From Pseudoxanthobacter soli DSM 19599 (GTDB lineage Bacteria; Pseudomonadota; Alphaproteobacteria; Rhizobiales; Segnochrobactraceae), in NCBI GenBank assembly GCA_945898215.1, contig CAMDHY010000001.1:1-64000 (forward strand): a DNA stretch of 64,000 bases, in the 5' to 3' direction. This document shows positions 22,688 through 31,238 of the stretch, one piece after another. The notes under the pieces are model-generated. The model worked only from the letters and a program-made list of their open reading frames with translations. It did no database searches and was not told the DNA's origin. The stretch's first letter is position 1, and each line of letters opens with the position of its first letter. Position numbers and translations under genes: made by a program.

Positions 22688-23614
22688 TCACCAGCCGAGC
22701 GGGTCGAACTGCGCCATGTCCGGCATCTGGAAGCGGCTCGGGTTGGTCCGGTTGGCGACCTGCATTCCGAGAATGTGCACCAGCGTCAAAGGACCAGCGA
22801 GCGTTGGCACCGGCAGCGTGCTGTTGGACGACGTCAGCAACGCGATGTGGCCGTCGTCGCGCGGGCGCGGATCGGGGCCAATGACGATCAGCCTGCAATT
22901 GGCCCGCAGTGCGACGGCGATCTCCGCCAGGACGTCAGCCGAACGCTCGTGGGACGTCTCGATCGCGATGACGACATCGCCGGCCCGTGCCAGTTCGATC
23001 GCTTCGGCGGATCGCGCACTGCCGGCCTCGAGCAGGCGGGCATCACGCGGCAGCAGGGTCAACATCCGCGTCAGGTGCGCCCCGACGGCCATCCCGTCGA
23101 GACTGCTGACCACCCAGACGACGCGTGCACCCACCACGAGTTTCACGGCGCGATCCAGATCCTCCATCGACAGCTTTTCCAGGAGCGTCTGCAGGTTGGT
23201 TATTTCGCTGGCAATGATGTTGCGTGCGCCGTCGTTCGATTTGTGTTTTCCTTGCGCCGCGAGCTGTTGATCGAGACGCGAGATGCGGGAATTCACGCCT
23301 TGGGCCTTGGCGTACATTCCCGCCTTGAAGATCAGCTGCATTTCTTTGAAGCCGTCGTAGCTCAAGGATTTGGCAAAACGTACGATCGTCGAAGGATGGA
23401 CGCCGATGTGCCCGGCAAGCACGCGAACCGGTGCGAGGGCCACTTCGTCAGAATTGTCGATGAAATACCGTGCCACCTGATGGAACTGGGGGCTCATCTG
23501 AGACAGGCGCGCGTCGATATGTTTGAGGAGGTTGGGCAGGTCGCGCGGAATTGTCAGTTCCATGGCGGGTGGAGACGGCATGTCGTGGCTCGTGTCGGAG
23601 GGCGGCGGCGCCAC
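22688..23614 (-). CDS. RpiR/MurR-family transcriptional regulator
   Basis: About 308 residues. An N-terminal HTH_6 domain (QFHQVARYFIDNSDEVAL, then VRVLAGHIGVHPSTIVRFAK) is joined to a SIS domain (about 125-280, with VVWVVSSLDGMAVGAHL and DVVIAIETSHERSADVLAEI). RpiR proteins sense phosphosugars or related metabolites and usually repress or activate adjacent sugar catabolism genes. It is divergent from the sugar ABC transporter genes, its likely target. The start is uncertain: GTG 23614, ATG 23581 and ATG 23563 are in frame and none has a strong ribosome site. Confidence 0.92.
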   Translation of the reverse strand: MAPPPSDTSHDMPSPPAMELTIPRDLPNLLKHIDARLSQMSPQFHQVARYFIDNSDEVALAPVRVLAGHIGVHPSTIVRFAKSLSYDGFKEMQLIFKAGMYAKAQGVNSRISRLDQQLAAQGKHKSNDGARNIIASEITNLQTLLEKLSMEDLDRAVKLVVGARVVWVVSSLDGMAVGAHLTRMLTLLPRDARLLEAGSARSAEAIELARAGDVVIAIETSHERSADVLAEIAVALRANCRLIVIGPDPRPRDDGHIALLTSSNSTLPVPTLAGPLTLVHILGMQVANRTNPSRFQMPDMAQFDPLGW

Positions 23615-23925
23615 TCTATCGGTCTTGGGTGGGGCGCGCCAGTTTCCGGCGCGCGATGACCTGCACGCCGCGAATGTGGCGTGGCGCCGAGGACAGCGAC
23701 CTGCGGCCCGTCGCTAGGGGTGGCCCACCCACGCGGACGGGAGTTCCCGTCCGCAACACAGAATGTCGAATTGGTACAGGAGCATTTTATGTTGCTGAAC
23801 GACGGGGCCGCTTATATGATGTTCCGGCTCTGGGGGAGGTCGACGCACCTAAATAAATCTGTTCTGACGGCAACGACCGTCATGCAGCCCCAGAAAAAAT
23901 ATAATACCATGACAGAGGAAACATC
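23615..23925. promoter_or_regulatory. RpiR / ABC transporter intergenic region with inverted repeat
   Basis: A 311-base divergent gap. The clearest element is the inverted repeat TGACGG-CAACGA-CCGTCA at 23865-23882, 44 bases before the binding-protein start and followed by an A/T-rich tract (23890-23904). It is a good operator candidate for the RpiR-type regulator. No gene is supported here. Confidence 0.5.
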
Positions 23926-25029
23926 GTGAATCCCTTGTGTCCCGCAAAGGTCGGCCTGCTGGCGACCGCCGCTCTACTGTTGTCACTTGTGCCGGTGACG
24001 GCCGCCGATACCTACCAGCCGGCGTGTTTCGTACCGGCACCGAACGCCAAGACGATCCAGACGGAAGCAAAACCCGGCCCGTGCCGGATCGCGCTGGTCA
24101 ACGGATTCGTCGGCAACGACTGGCGGATCAACATGATCCAGGCCGCCAAGGCCTGGGCGGCGATCCCCGAGAACAAGGCCGAACTCAAAGAATTCAAGAT
24201 CATCAGCGTCGGCAACGACGTCGCCGCGCAGATCTCGGCGCTCGATAACCTGATTGGCGCAGGCTACGACGGCATCGTGCTGAACGCCGTCAACGCGACC
24301 TCGTTCGGCCCGATCGTCAAGCGCGCGAAGCGCGCCGGCGTGGCGCTCGTCGCCTTCGACAACGTGCTCGACACCGACGAGATCGTTCAGGTCAACGAGG
24401 ACCAGTTCCAGCTCGGCGAGATCAAGGCGAAGGACGTCGTGGAGCGGCTTGCTGGCAAGGCCAACCCGAAGGTCCTCGAGGTCCGCGGCCTGCCGGGCAA
24501 CTCGGTCGATCGCGACAATCACGACGGCATGCGCAGCGTGCTCGACAAGGTGCCGGGGATCCAGGTCACCGAGGTGGTCGGGAACTGGGACACCGGCACC
24601 GTGCAGAAAGTTGTCGCTGACGTTCTGGCGACGCAGGGCCAGTTCGATGCCGTCGTTTGCCAGCACGGCTGCGCCGGTGTCGTGCGGGCGCTGATCGACG
24701 CCAAGATGCCGATGATCCCGATCGCGGGCGACGCGGAGAACGGCACGCGCATCATCATGGCGCAGCAGGGGGTGAAGGGGCTCTCCGCGGCACAGGCGCC
24801 GGCGATGTCGGCGGTGACGTTGCAGGCGCTTATCGCCCAGCTGAAGGGTGAGCCGATGCCGAGCCTCGTCAGTCTGGCGATCCCGGCGATCAAGACCGAG
24901 GAACTGAAGGACGGCGTCAACTACTGGACGAGCTTGCCGAATACTTTCTACGCGGCGACCTCGTTCCCGGCCTGCGGCATCGACTTCACCGCAGATCAGA
25001 TCATGAGCCAGACGCCCGACAACACCTAA
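23926..25029 (+). CDS. Sugar ABC transporter periplasmic binding protein
   Basis: A 367-residue type-I binding protein of the RbsB/LacI-like class. The GTG start follows AGAGGAAA. A signal peptide covers about 1-26 (LLATAALLLSLVPVTAA). The mature fold shows CRIALVNGFVGNDWRINMI, DNLIGAGYDGIVLNAVNA, VALVAFDNVLD and VLEVRGLPGNSVDRDNHDGM, the usual order for ribose/xylose-type proteins. Four cysteines are present, including paired ones in FDAVVCQHGCAG. The ligand cannot be read from sequence. It leads an operon with an ATPase and two permeases. Confidence 0.94.
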   Translation: MNPLCPAKVGLLATAALLLSLVPVTAADTYQPACFVPAPNAKTIQTEAKPGPCRIALVNGFVGNDWRINMIQAAKAWAAIPENKAELKEFKIISVGNDVAAQISALDNLIGAGYDGIVLNAVNATSFGPIVKRAKRAGVALVAFDNVLDTDEIVQVNEDQFQLGEIKAKDVVERLAGKANPKVLEVRGLPGNSVDRDNHDGMRSVLDKVPGIQVTEVVGNWDTGTVQKVVADVLATQGQFDAVVCQHGCAGVVRALIDAKMPMIPIAGDAENGTRIIMAQQGVKGLSAAQAPAMSAVTLQALIAQLKGEPMPSLVSLAIPAIKTEELKDGVNYWTSLPNTFYAATSFPACGIDFTADQIMSQTPDNT

Positions 25030-25157
25030 GTCACGGACGACCATCCCGGTTGTGTCCGGCCGGCGACGCGACGATGCCGCCATCGACGTCGCCGGCCTCT
25101 CCCACGGATTGCGGGCGGGTGACAGTGAATTCGTTGAGTCCATCGCATCAGACGCAC

Positions 25158-26738
25158 ATGCCGTCCCCGGACGACAGGGCCGCTTTGGCCGGCCGCGACC
25201 GCGGCCTGCTTTCCGACGTGGAATTCGTCGCTCTGTCAGGCATCTCGAAGAGTTACGGCGGCACGACGGCTCTCGAATCCGTCGACCTGCGCATCCGCCG
25301 CGCGTCGATCCACGCCATCCTTGGCGAGAACGGGGCTGGCAAGAGTACGCTGATCAAGGTGCTGACCGGGGTGGTCCGGCCGGATGCCGGAACCGTGACG
25401 ATCGAAGGGGCGGCATTTGCCGTCCGGTCTCCTGCGACGGCGGCAGCCGCCGGCATCGCCTGTGTGTTCCAGGAACTGTCGCTGGTGCCCGACCTGTCGG
25501 TCGCCGACAACATCTTCCTCGCCCGCGGCACCGGGCCGCTCGGCTTCATCGACCGACGCCGCCAGCAGAAGGCGGCCGAGGCGCTCTTGCGCGAACTCGG
25601 CTCCGAGGTGCGCCCGACCGACATCGTCCGCTCCCTCACCCTGTCGGAAGCGCAGTTGGTCGAGATCGCCAAGGCCATGGCGAAGCGGCCGCGTCTTTTG
25701 ATCCTCGACGAGGCGACGTCCGCCCTCGGGGAACAGCAGGTCGGCCGGCTGTTCGAGATCCTGCGTCGCCTGCGCAGCGAGGGCGTGTCGATCCTCTACA
25801 TCACCCACCGGATGCACGAGGTGGACACGCTCTGCGATACCTGTTCGGTGTTCCGCAACGGACGGCACGTCGAGACGTTCCCACAGGGGGAACGGTCGCC
25901 CGATGCGGTCGTGGAGCTGATGCTCGGCCGGTCCGTCTCACAGATCTATCCCGCCAAGCCCGCGCCCGCGGCCGGCCAGCCGCTGCTCGATGTGCGCGAC
26001 CTGTCCTGGGACGGGCGCATCGACAAGGTCAGTTTCGTCGTCCGCCCGGGCGAGATCTACGGCATCGGCGGCCTCGACGGCCATGGTCAACAAGAGACCC
26101 TGCTCGCGCTGTTCGGCGTCCTGCGCAACGTCACCGGCGAAGTTCGGTTCGATGGGCGTTCGGTGCACATCGGCAGCCCAGGGCGCGCGAAGGGACGCGC
26201 GCTCGGGATCGCACTCGTCCCGGAGGATCGCAAGAGTGAGGGGCTGCACCTGCCGCTGACGATCGCCCACAATCTCACCCTCAGCGTGCTCAACCGGCTT
26301 ACGCGCTTCGGCGTGATCAACGGCGGCCGCCAGCGCCGGCTCGTCGACGACCTGATGCGGCGGCTGCAGATCAAGTCGTCCTCGCCGAAAGCACCGGTCT
26401 CGTCGCTGTCCGGTGGCAACCAGCAGAAGGTCGTGCTGGCGAAGTGGCTCGCCTGCGACCCGCGTCTCATCCTTCTGTGCGATCCCACACGCGGCATCGA
26501 TGTCGGCACCAAGGCGGAGATCTACGCACTACTGCGCCGTCTTGCCGATGAGGGCGCGGCGATCGTGCTGCACACCACCGACTATGACGAGCTGATCGGG
26601 CTTTGCGACCGCGTCGGCATCTTCTACGGCGGCACCATCCTGCGCGAACTCACGGGGGATGCGCTGAACGAGCGCAACATTCTCCGCGCCTCCTTCGCCC
26701 TCGCCACCGATGGCCCCACCGACTCAGGGGGGCACTGA
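25158..26738 (+). CDS. Sugar ABC transporter ATPase with two nucleotide-binding domains
   Basis: A 526-residue RbsA/XylG-type ATPase. The first domain has Walker A GENGAGKST (56-64), a degenerate signature LTLSEAQLVEIAKAM and Walker B RLLILDEATSAL. The second has a degenerate P-loop region (GLDGHGQQETLLAL), a canonical signature LSGGNQQKVVLAKWL and LCDPTRGIDVGTK. This asymmetry is normal for the family. The frame is open further upstream to GTG 25050; ATG 25158 gives a more typical N-terminus, but neither has a strong ribosome site. The last base of the stop is shared with the permease ATG (TGATG). Confidence 0.93.
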   Translation: MPSPDDRAALAGRDRGLLSDVEFVALSGISKSYGGTTALESVDLRIRRASIHAILGENGAGKSTLIKVLTGVVRPDAGTVTIEGAAFAVRSPATAAAAGIACVFQELSLVPDLSVADNIFLARGTGPLGFIDRRRQQKAAEALLRELGSEVRPTDIVRSLTLSEAQLVEIAKAMAKRPRLLILDEATSALGEQQVGRLFEILRRLRSEGVSILYITHRMHEVDTLCDTCSVFRNGRHVETFPQGERSPDAVVELMLGRSVSQIYPAKPAPAAGQPLLDVRDLSWDGRIDKVSFVVRPGEIYGIGGLDGHGQQETLLALFGVLRNVTGEVRFDGRSVHIGSPGRAKGRALGIALVPEDRKSEGLHLPLTIAHNLTLSVLNRLTRFGVINGGRQRRLVDDLMRRLQIKSSSPKAPVSSLSGGNQQKVVLAKWLACDPRLILLCDPTRGIDVGTKAEIYALLRRLADEGAAIVLHTTDYDELIGLCDRVGIFYGGTILRELTGDALNERNILRASFALATDGPTDSGGH

Positions 26739-27745
26739 TGGTCGCGACGGAGATCTCGCCGGCGCGGCGCAGCCGTCCACCGCTGTCCCTGCCGCCCGGC
26801 GCCTGGCGCCTCGCCCTGCCGCTGGTCGTGCTGGCGGTGCTTTTCGCGGTACTGATCGCGATCCACCCGCGGGGGCTGGCCGTCGCCAGCATGACCCCGT
26901 GGGCGAACCAGGCGGTGACGCTCGCCTTCGTAGCCGTGGGCCAATTCTTCGTCGTCGTGACGCGGGGGCTCGACCTGTCGATCGGCGCCGTTCTGGCGCT
27001 CTCCAACGCGCTGGCATCAGAACTCGTCAGCGGCACGCCGGTCGAGATCGCCGTCGGCGTCGTCGCCGTGCTGGCGGTCGGCTGCCTGTGCGGCGCGATC
27101 AACGGCGCGGCCGTCGTGTTCGGCCGCATCCAGCCGATCGTCGCGACCCTCGCCACCGGCGCGATCTACACGGGCCTCGCGCTCATCGTCCGGCCGACGC
27201 CGGGCGGCGACGTCGACGAAGCGCTCTCAGACATGCTCACCTACGAAACCTTCGGCTTCTTCCCGACCTCGTTGATCCTGCTCTTCGCCGTCGTCTATCT
27301 GGTCTGGTGGCCGCTCTCGCGGACGGTGCTGGGCCGATCGCTCTATGCGATCGGCTCGAACGAGAGCGCCGCCTTCATGTCCGGCCTCAATCCGAAGCGC
27401 GCGCGTCTGCTCGCCCACGTGCTTGCGGGCTTCTTCGCGGCCTGCGGCGGCCTGTTCCTCGCATTCCAGACCCTGTCGGGCGACGCCTCGGTCGGCTTCT
27501 CCTACACACTGAACTCGATCGCCGCAGTGGTGATCGGCGGCGCCTCGCTCGCCGGCGGCGTCGGCACCGTGATCGGCGTCATCGCCGGCGCCTATCTGCT
27601 GCGGACGATCAGCACGATCATGATCTTCACCGGGCTGCCGCCGATGGCGCAGCCGCTGTTCGAGGGCCTGGTGCTGCTCGCCGCCGTCTCTGTCGGCGCG
27701 ATCGAGATGATCACCAGCCGCAACAAGCTGAAGGTGCTCCGGTGA
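26738..27745 (+). CDS. Sugar ABC transporter permease 1 (RbsC-type)
   Basis: A 335-residue inner-membrane permease with about eight to ten hydrophobic segments. Family motifs are VTRGLDLSIGAVLALSNAL near residue 72 and GRSLYAIGSNESAAFMSGL (EAA-like cytoplasmic loop) near 200. SIAAVVIGGASLAGGVGTVIG lies near 255. It is encoded immediately after the ATPase with a one-base overlap and shares a one-base overlap with permease 2, so the two probably form a heterodimeric channel. Confidence 0.94.
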   Translation: MVATEISPARRSRPPLSLPPGAWRLALPLVVLAVLFAVLIAIHPRGLAVASMTPWANQAVTLAFVAVGQFFVVVTRGLDLSIGAVLALSNALASELVSGTPVEIAVGVVAVLAVGCLCGAINGAAVVFGRIQPIVATLATGAIYTGLALIVRPTPGGDVDEALSDMLTYETFGFFPTSLILLFAVVYLVWWPLSRTVLGRSLYAIGSNESAAFMSGLNPKRARLLAHVLAGFFAACGGLFLAFQTLSGDASVGFSYTLNSIAAVVIGGASLAGGVGTVIGVIAGAYLLRTISTIMIFTGLPPMAQPLFEGLVLLAAVSVGAIEMITSRNKLKVLR

Positions 27746-28701
27746 TGACGGCCATCCTGCGCTCGCCGACGACCATCGTCGGGGTGATGATCGTCGCCAT
27801 CCTCGCCATAGGCGCGAGCGCATCGCCTAATTTTCTCAACGCCAGCTATCTTCTGCAGCAGCTGCAGATCTCTTCCTTCCTCGGCGTGGTGGCCCTCGGG
27901 GCGCTCGGCGTGATCGTGCTCGGCCAGATCGATCTGTCCGTCCCCTGGACGATGACCAGTTCGGCAATTGCGGCCACTTCGGTCGTCGGCGTCGGTGCGG
28001 CCGCGCAGGACGTCTGGTCGACCGAGCTCGCGATGCCGATCGGTCTCGCCGTCGGCGCCTTCATCGGCCTCGTCAACGGCATCGGCGTAGCCTTGCTGCG
28101 CGTGCCAGCGATGATCTGGACGCTCGGCATCAATGCCGTCGTTCTCGGGCTCTGCATCTTCATCACCGGTGGCTTCGCGCCGCCAGGCGAGGCCTCGCCC
28201 TTGATGCGCAGTCTGGCCGTCGGTCGAACCCTCGGCCTGCCCAACGCGCTCTATGTGTGGATCGGCATCAGCCTGGTCGCCGCGTTCCTGCTCACCCGCA
28301 CCTACATCGGCCGGGCGATCGTGGCGATTGGCAACGGCGAGCGCGCCGCCTACCTGTCCGGCGTCGCCACGCAGGGCGTCGTCATCCTTGTCTTTGTCTT
28401 CGCCGGACTGTGCAGCGCCCTCGGCGGCCTTCTGCTCGCCGGCTACGCGAACCAGGCCTACCAGACGATGGGCGATCCCTACCTGCTGCCGGTGATCGCG
28501 GCGATCGTCATCGGCGGCACCAGCATCCAGGGGGGGAGCGGCTCCGTGACCGGCATGCTGCTGGGCGTTGTCTTCGTGACGCTGCTGACGAGCGTGCTGT
28601 CGGTCCTGCAGATGCCGGATCCGCACCGCCAGATCATCTACGGCGCGGTGATCCTCATCACGCTACTTCTCTACGGCCGTTTCACGCGCCCGGTTAATTG
28701 A
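27745..28701 (+). CDS. Sugar ABC transporter permease 2 (RbsC-type)
   Basis: A 318-residue permease paralogous to its neighbour: VIVLGQIDLSVPWTMTSSAI, GRAIVAIGNGERAAYLSGV and AAIVIGGTSIQGGSGSVTGM are the equivalents of the RbsC signatures. It starts at ATG 27745 on the last base of the upstream stop. With the binding protein and ATPase it completes a carbohydrate-uptake-type importer. A 130-base gap then separates it from the second monooxygenase gene, which lies in the same direction and may be co-transcribed. Confidence 0.94.
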   Translation: MTAILRSPTTIVGVMIVAILAIGASASPNFLNASYLLQQLQISSFLGVVALGALGVIVLGQIDLSVPWTMTSSAIAATSVVGVGAAAQDVWSTELAMPIGLAVGAFIGLVNGIGVALLRVPAMIWTLGINAVVLGLCIFITGGFAPPGEASPLMRSLAVGRTLGLPNALYVWIGISLVAAFLLTRTYIGRAIVAIGNGERAAYLSGVATQGVVILVFVFAGLCSALGGLLLAGYANQAYQTMGDPYLLPVIAAIVIGGTSIQGGSGSVTGMLLGVVFVTLLTSVLSVLQMPDPHRQIIYGAVILITLLLYGRFTRPVN

Positions 28702-28831
28702 CCGCCGCCGCGGCCACTGAGGGGACGTCGCGACCGGTGAAGCAACAGGACGTGCAGTCGACACAGTTGGTAAAAACTAAAGCGCAGCATCGGTCTCATG
28801 TCGCGATGCGCGGAAGCCAGGGAGACGCCAG

Positions 28832-29932
28832 ATGAAGCTCGGACTGTTCATGATGCCGCTTCATACGACGAAGCTGAGCTACAATGAAATGTACCGCCAA
28901 GACGTCGAGGCGGCGCTGTTCGCAGACGAGCTGAGGTACGACGAGTTCTGGATCGGCGAGCACACCTCCACCAAGGTCGAGCCGGTGACGAATTCGTTGC
29001 AGTTCCTGACCGGGCTCGCGTCGCAGACGAAACACGTCAAGCTCGGATCGGGCGTCGTCAACCTGCCGCAGTACCACCCCGCCCGGGTCGCGGCGGACGC
29101 GGCGATGCTCGACCACCTTTGCGACGGTCGCCTGATCCTCGGCATCGGGCCGGGTGGGCTCGCCTCGGACTTCGAGCTGTTCGGCACCACGGACAAGAAC
29201 CGCCAGGAGATGATGGACGAGTCGGCCGGCATGATCCGGGCGATCTGGGAAGGCGAGGCCCCCTTCAATATCCAGGGCACGCACTGGTCGGTGAAGGCGA
29301 GTGACACCTACCAGCCGGACATGACGATCGGCCTGATGCCGAAGCCCCTGCAGCAGCCGTTCCCGGCCTTCTGCACCTCGGCGATGTCGCCCTATTCCGG
29401 GACGGCGAAGCTTGCCGGCGCGCGCGGCTGGCACCTCATCTCGGCTAACTTCAATGCACCGTGGATCGTCCGCAGCCAGTGGGAGTCCTATGTCGCTGGC
29501 GCTCAGTCGGCGGGACTGCGGCCCGACCCGATGACCTGGCGGGTGGCCCGCACGATCCTCGTCACCGAGACCGACAGCGAGGCCGAGGACTACCTGGCGA
29601 CACCGGGCAACGCCATCTGGAGCTATTACAACTACCTGCTGACGCAACTGACGCGCGCCGGCGCGATCAAGATCTTCTCGATGACCCCGACCACCGAGCC
29701 GCAGGACGTCACCCTCGACAAGGTAATGGCCTCGATGGTGATCATCGGCAGCGCCCGCACCGTCACCGACAAGCTCGCGAACTTCAGGGACGAGGTCGGG
29801 CCGTTCGGCGGGCTGCTCTGTACCTTCCACGAATGGGACGAGAAGGCGATGTGGCAGTCGTCGATGCGGCGCCTCAGCGATGAGGTGATGCCGGCGCTTC
29901 GCCGTCACACGCCGCAGCGCGCCGTCGCCTGA
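28832..29932 (+). CDS. Luciferase-like flavin-dependent monooxygenase (copy 2)
   Basis: A 366-residue paralogue of the enzyme at 20788-21897. Shared blocks include KLGLFMMPLH, EHTSTKVEPVTNSLQFL, NLPQYHPARVAADAAMLDH and GIGPGGLASDFELFG, plus a KPLQQP motif. AGGGAG precedes the ATG. Like other two-component luciferase-family enzymes it should require reduced FMN, presumably from the flavin reductase at 22149. Two diverged copies in one cluster suggest two successive oxygenations or two related substrates; the evidence does not decide. Confidence 0.93.
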   Translation: MKLGLFMMPLHTTKLSYNEMYRQDVEAALFADELRYDEFWIGEHTSTKVEPVTNSLQFLTGLASQTKHVKLGSGVVNLPQYHPARVAADAAMLDHLCDGRLILGIGPGGLASDFELFGTTDKNRQEMMDESAGMIRAIWEGEAPFNIQGTHWSVKASDTYQPDMTIGLMPKPLQQPFPAFCTSAMSPYSGTAKLAGARGWHLISANFNAPWIVRSQWESYVAGAQSAGLRPDPMTWRVARTILVTETDSEAEDYLATPGNAIWSYYNYLLTQLTRAGAIKIFSMTPTTEPQDVTLDKVMASMVIIGSARTVTDKLANFRDEVGPFGGLLCTFHEWDEKAMWQSSMRRLSDEVMPALRRHTPQRAVA

Positions 29933-30004
29933 GCCGATATCAAAACAGCCGCCACCGGGCCTGAAACCCGGACGCCGCGATAGCCTGACACAGGGTGAGG
30001 AAAC

Positions 30005-31087
30005 ATGGCCAAGAAAAAGCTGGTCGTCGCCGGAGCGGTGGGAGTCATCGGGCGGACCGTCGTCGCGCACTTCGAGAAGCTCGATGGCTGGTCGGTGGTC
30101 GGGCTGTCCCGCAGCAAGCCGGACTTTCCGATGAAGGCGGAGCACGTCTCCGTCGATCTTCTCGATGCGGCGGGCTCGATGACGGCGCTGGGCGGCATCA
30201 GGGACGCGACCCATGTCGTCTTCGCGGCGCTGCAATGGACCCCCGACCTCGCGGCCCAGGTGGCGCCGAACCGCGAACTCGTCGTCAACCTGATCAAGGG
30301 CCTTGAGGCGGGCTCCGGCGACACCCTGCGTCACGTCACGCTGATGCAGGGGGGCAAGGCCTACGGCTGCCACCTCGGCCCCTTCCGCACGCCGGCGAAG
30401 GAGAGCGACCCCCGCCACATGCCACCGAACTTCTACTACGCCCAGGAGGATTACCTGCGCGAGGCGAGCGTCGGCAAGAACTGGACCTGGACGGGAATCC
30501 GCCCGGAGGCAGTGATCGGCCCGGCCGTCGGCAACCCGTTCAACTTGCTGATGGTCATCGCCGTCTACGCGCTGATCTCCAAGGCGCTCGGCCTGCCGCT
30601 CGTCTTCCCCGGCACGCGGCAGAACTATGAGGTGCTCTACCAGTACACCGACGCCCGCATCCTTGCGCGCTCGACCGAGTGGGCGGCGGAGACACCGGAA
30701 TGCGCCGGCGAGATCTTCAACATCACGAACGGCGACTACTTCCGCTGGGAGCGCATGTTCGAGACGGTGGCGAAGTTCTTCGACATGCCGGTGGGCTATC
30801 CGCAGCCCTTCGAAATGACGACGATGATGGCCGACAAGGCGCCGATCTGGGACGCCCTCGTCGAGCGGCACGGCCTGAAGCCCTACGCCTACGACAAGAT
30901 CGCCGCCTGGCACTTCGGCGACTTCATCTTCAAGACGCCCTACGACAACATCACGAGCACGATCAAGGCGCGCAAGTTCGGCTTCCAGGACTGCCTCGAT
31001 TCCGAGGACACGATGGTGCAGCAACTGACCGAGTTGCAGCGCCTCGGCATCCTGCCGGCCGACATGACGAGCGTCGGGAAGCTCTGA
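30005..31087 (+). CDS. PRISE-type NAD(P)H enone reductase (SDR superfamily)
   Basis: A 360-residue extended short-chain reductase. The Rossmann motif is AGAVGVIG (9-16). LMQGGKAYG and NFYYAQEDYL match the modified catalytic motifs of the PRISE group (progesterone 5-beta-reductase/iridoid synthase-like), in which Tyr of NFYY replaces the usual YxxxK arrangement. Known members reduce activated C=C bonds, classically in steroids and monoterpene dialdehydes; the bacterial substrates are mostly unknown. An NAD-dependent epimerase label would be the default database name, but the NFYY motif argues for enone reduction. It follows monooxygenase 2 by 72 bases. Confidence 0.85.
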   Translation: MAKKKLVVAGAVGVIGRTVVAHFEKLDGWSVVGLSRSKPDFPMKAEHVSVDLLDAAGSMTALGGIRDATHVVFAALQWTPDLAAQVAPNRELVVNLIKGLEAGSGDTLRHVTLMQGGKAYGCHLGPFRTPAKESDPRHMPPNFYYAQEDYLREASVGKNWTWTGIRPEAVIGPAVGNPFNLLMVIAVYALISKALGLPLVFPGTRQNYEVLYQYTDARILARSTEWAAETPECAGEIFNITNGDYFRWERMFETVAKFFDMPVGYPQPFEMTTMMADKAPIWDALVERHGLKPYAYDKIAAWHFGDFIFKTPYDNITSTIKARKFGFQDCLDSEDTMVQQLTELQRLGILPADMTSVGKL

Positions 31088-31238
31088 GCGCCCTCGCGCC
31101 GGTAACCCTGAACTGGCCGACCCTGAACCGCAGATGCTGGCCGCCGTCCCCGCTCATCGCGGCGGCGGCGGCCGGTCCGCCGGGTCGGGGGCCGGGAGGA
31201 GGGGCCGGTCGACACACGAAGCCTCGTCCGGAGTTCCG

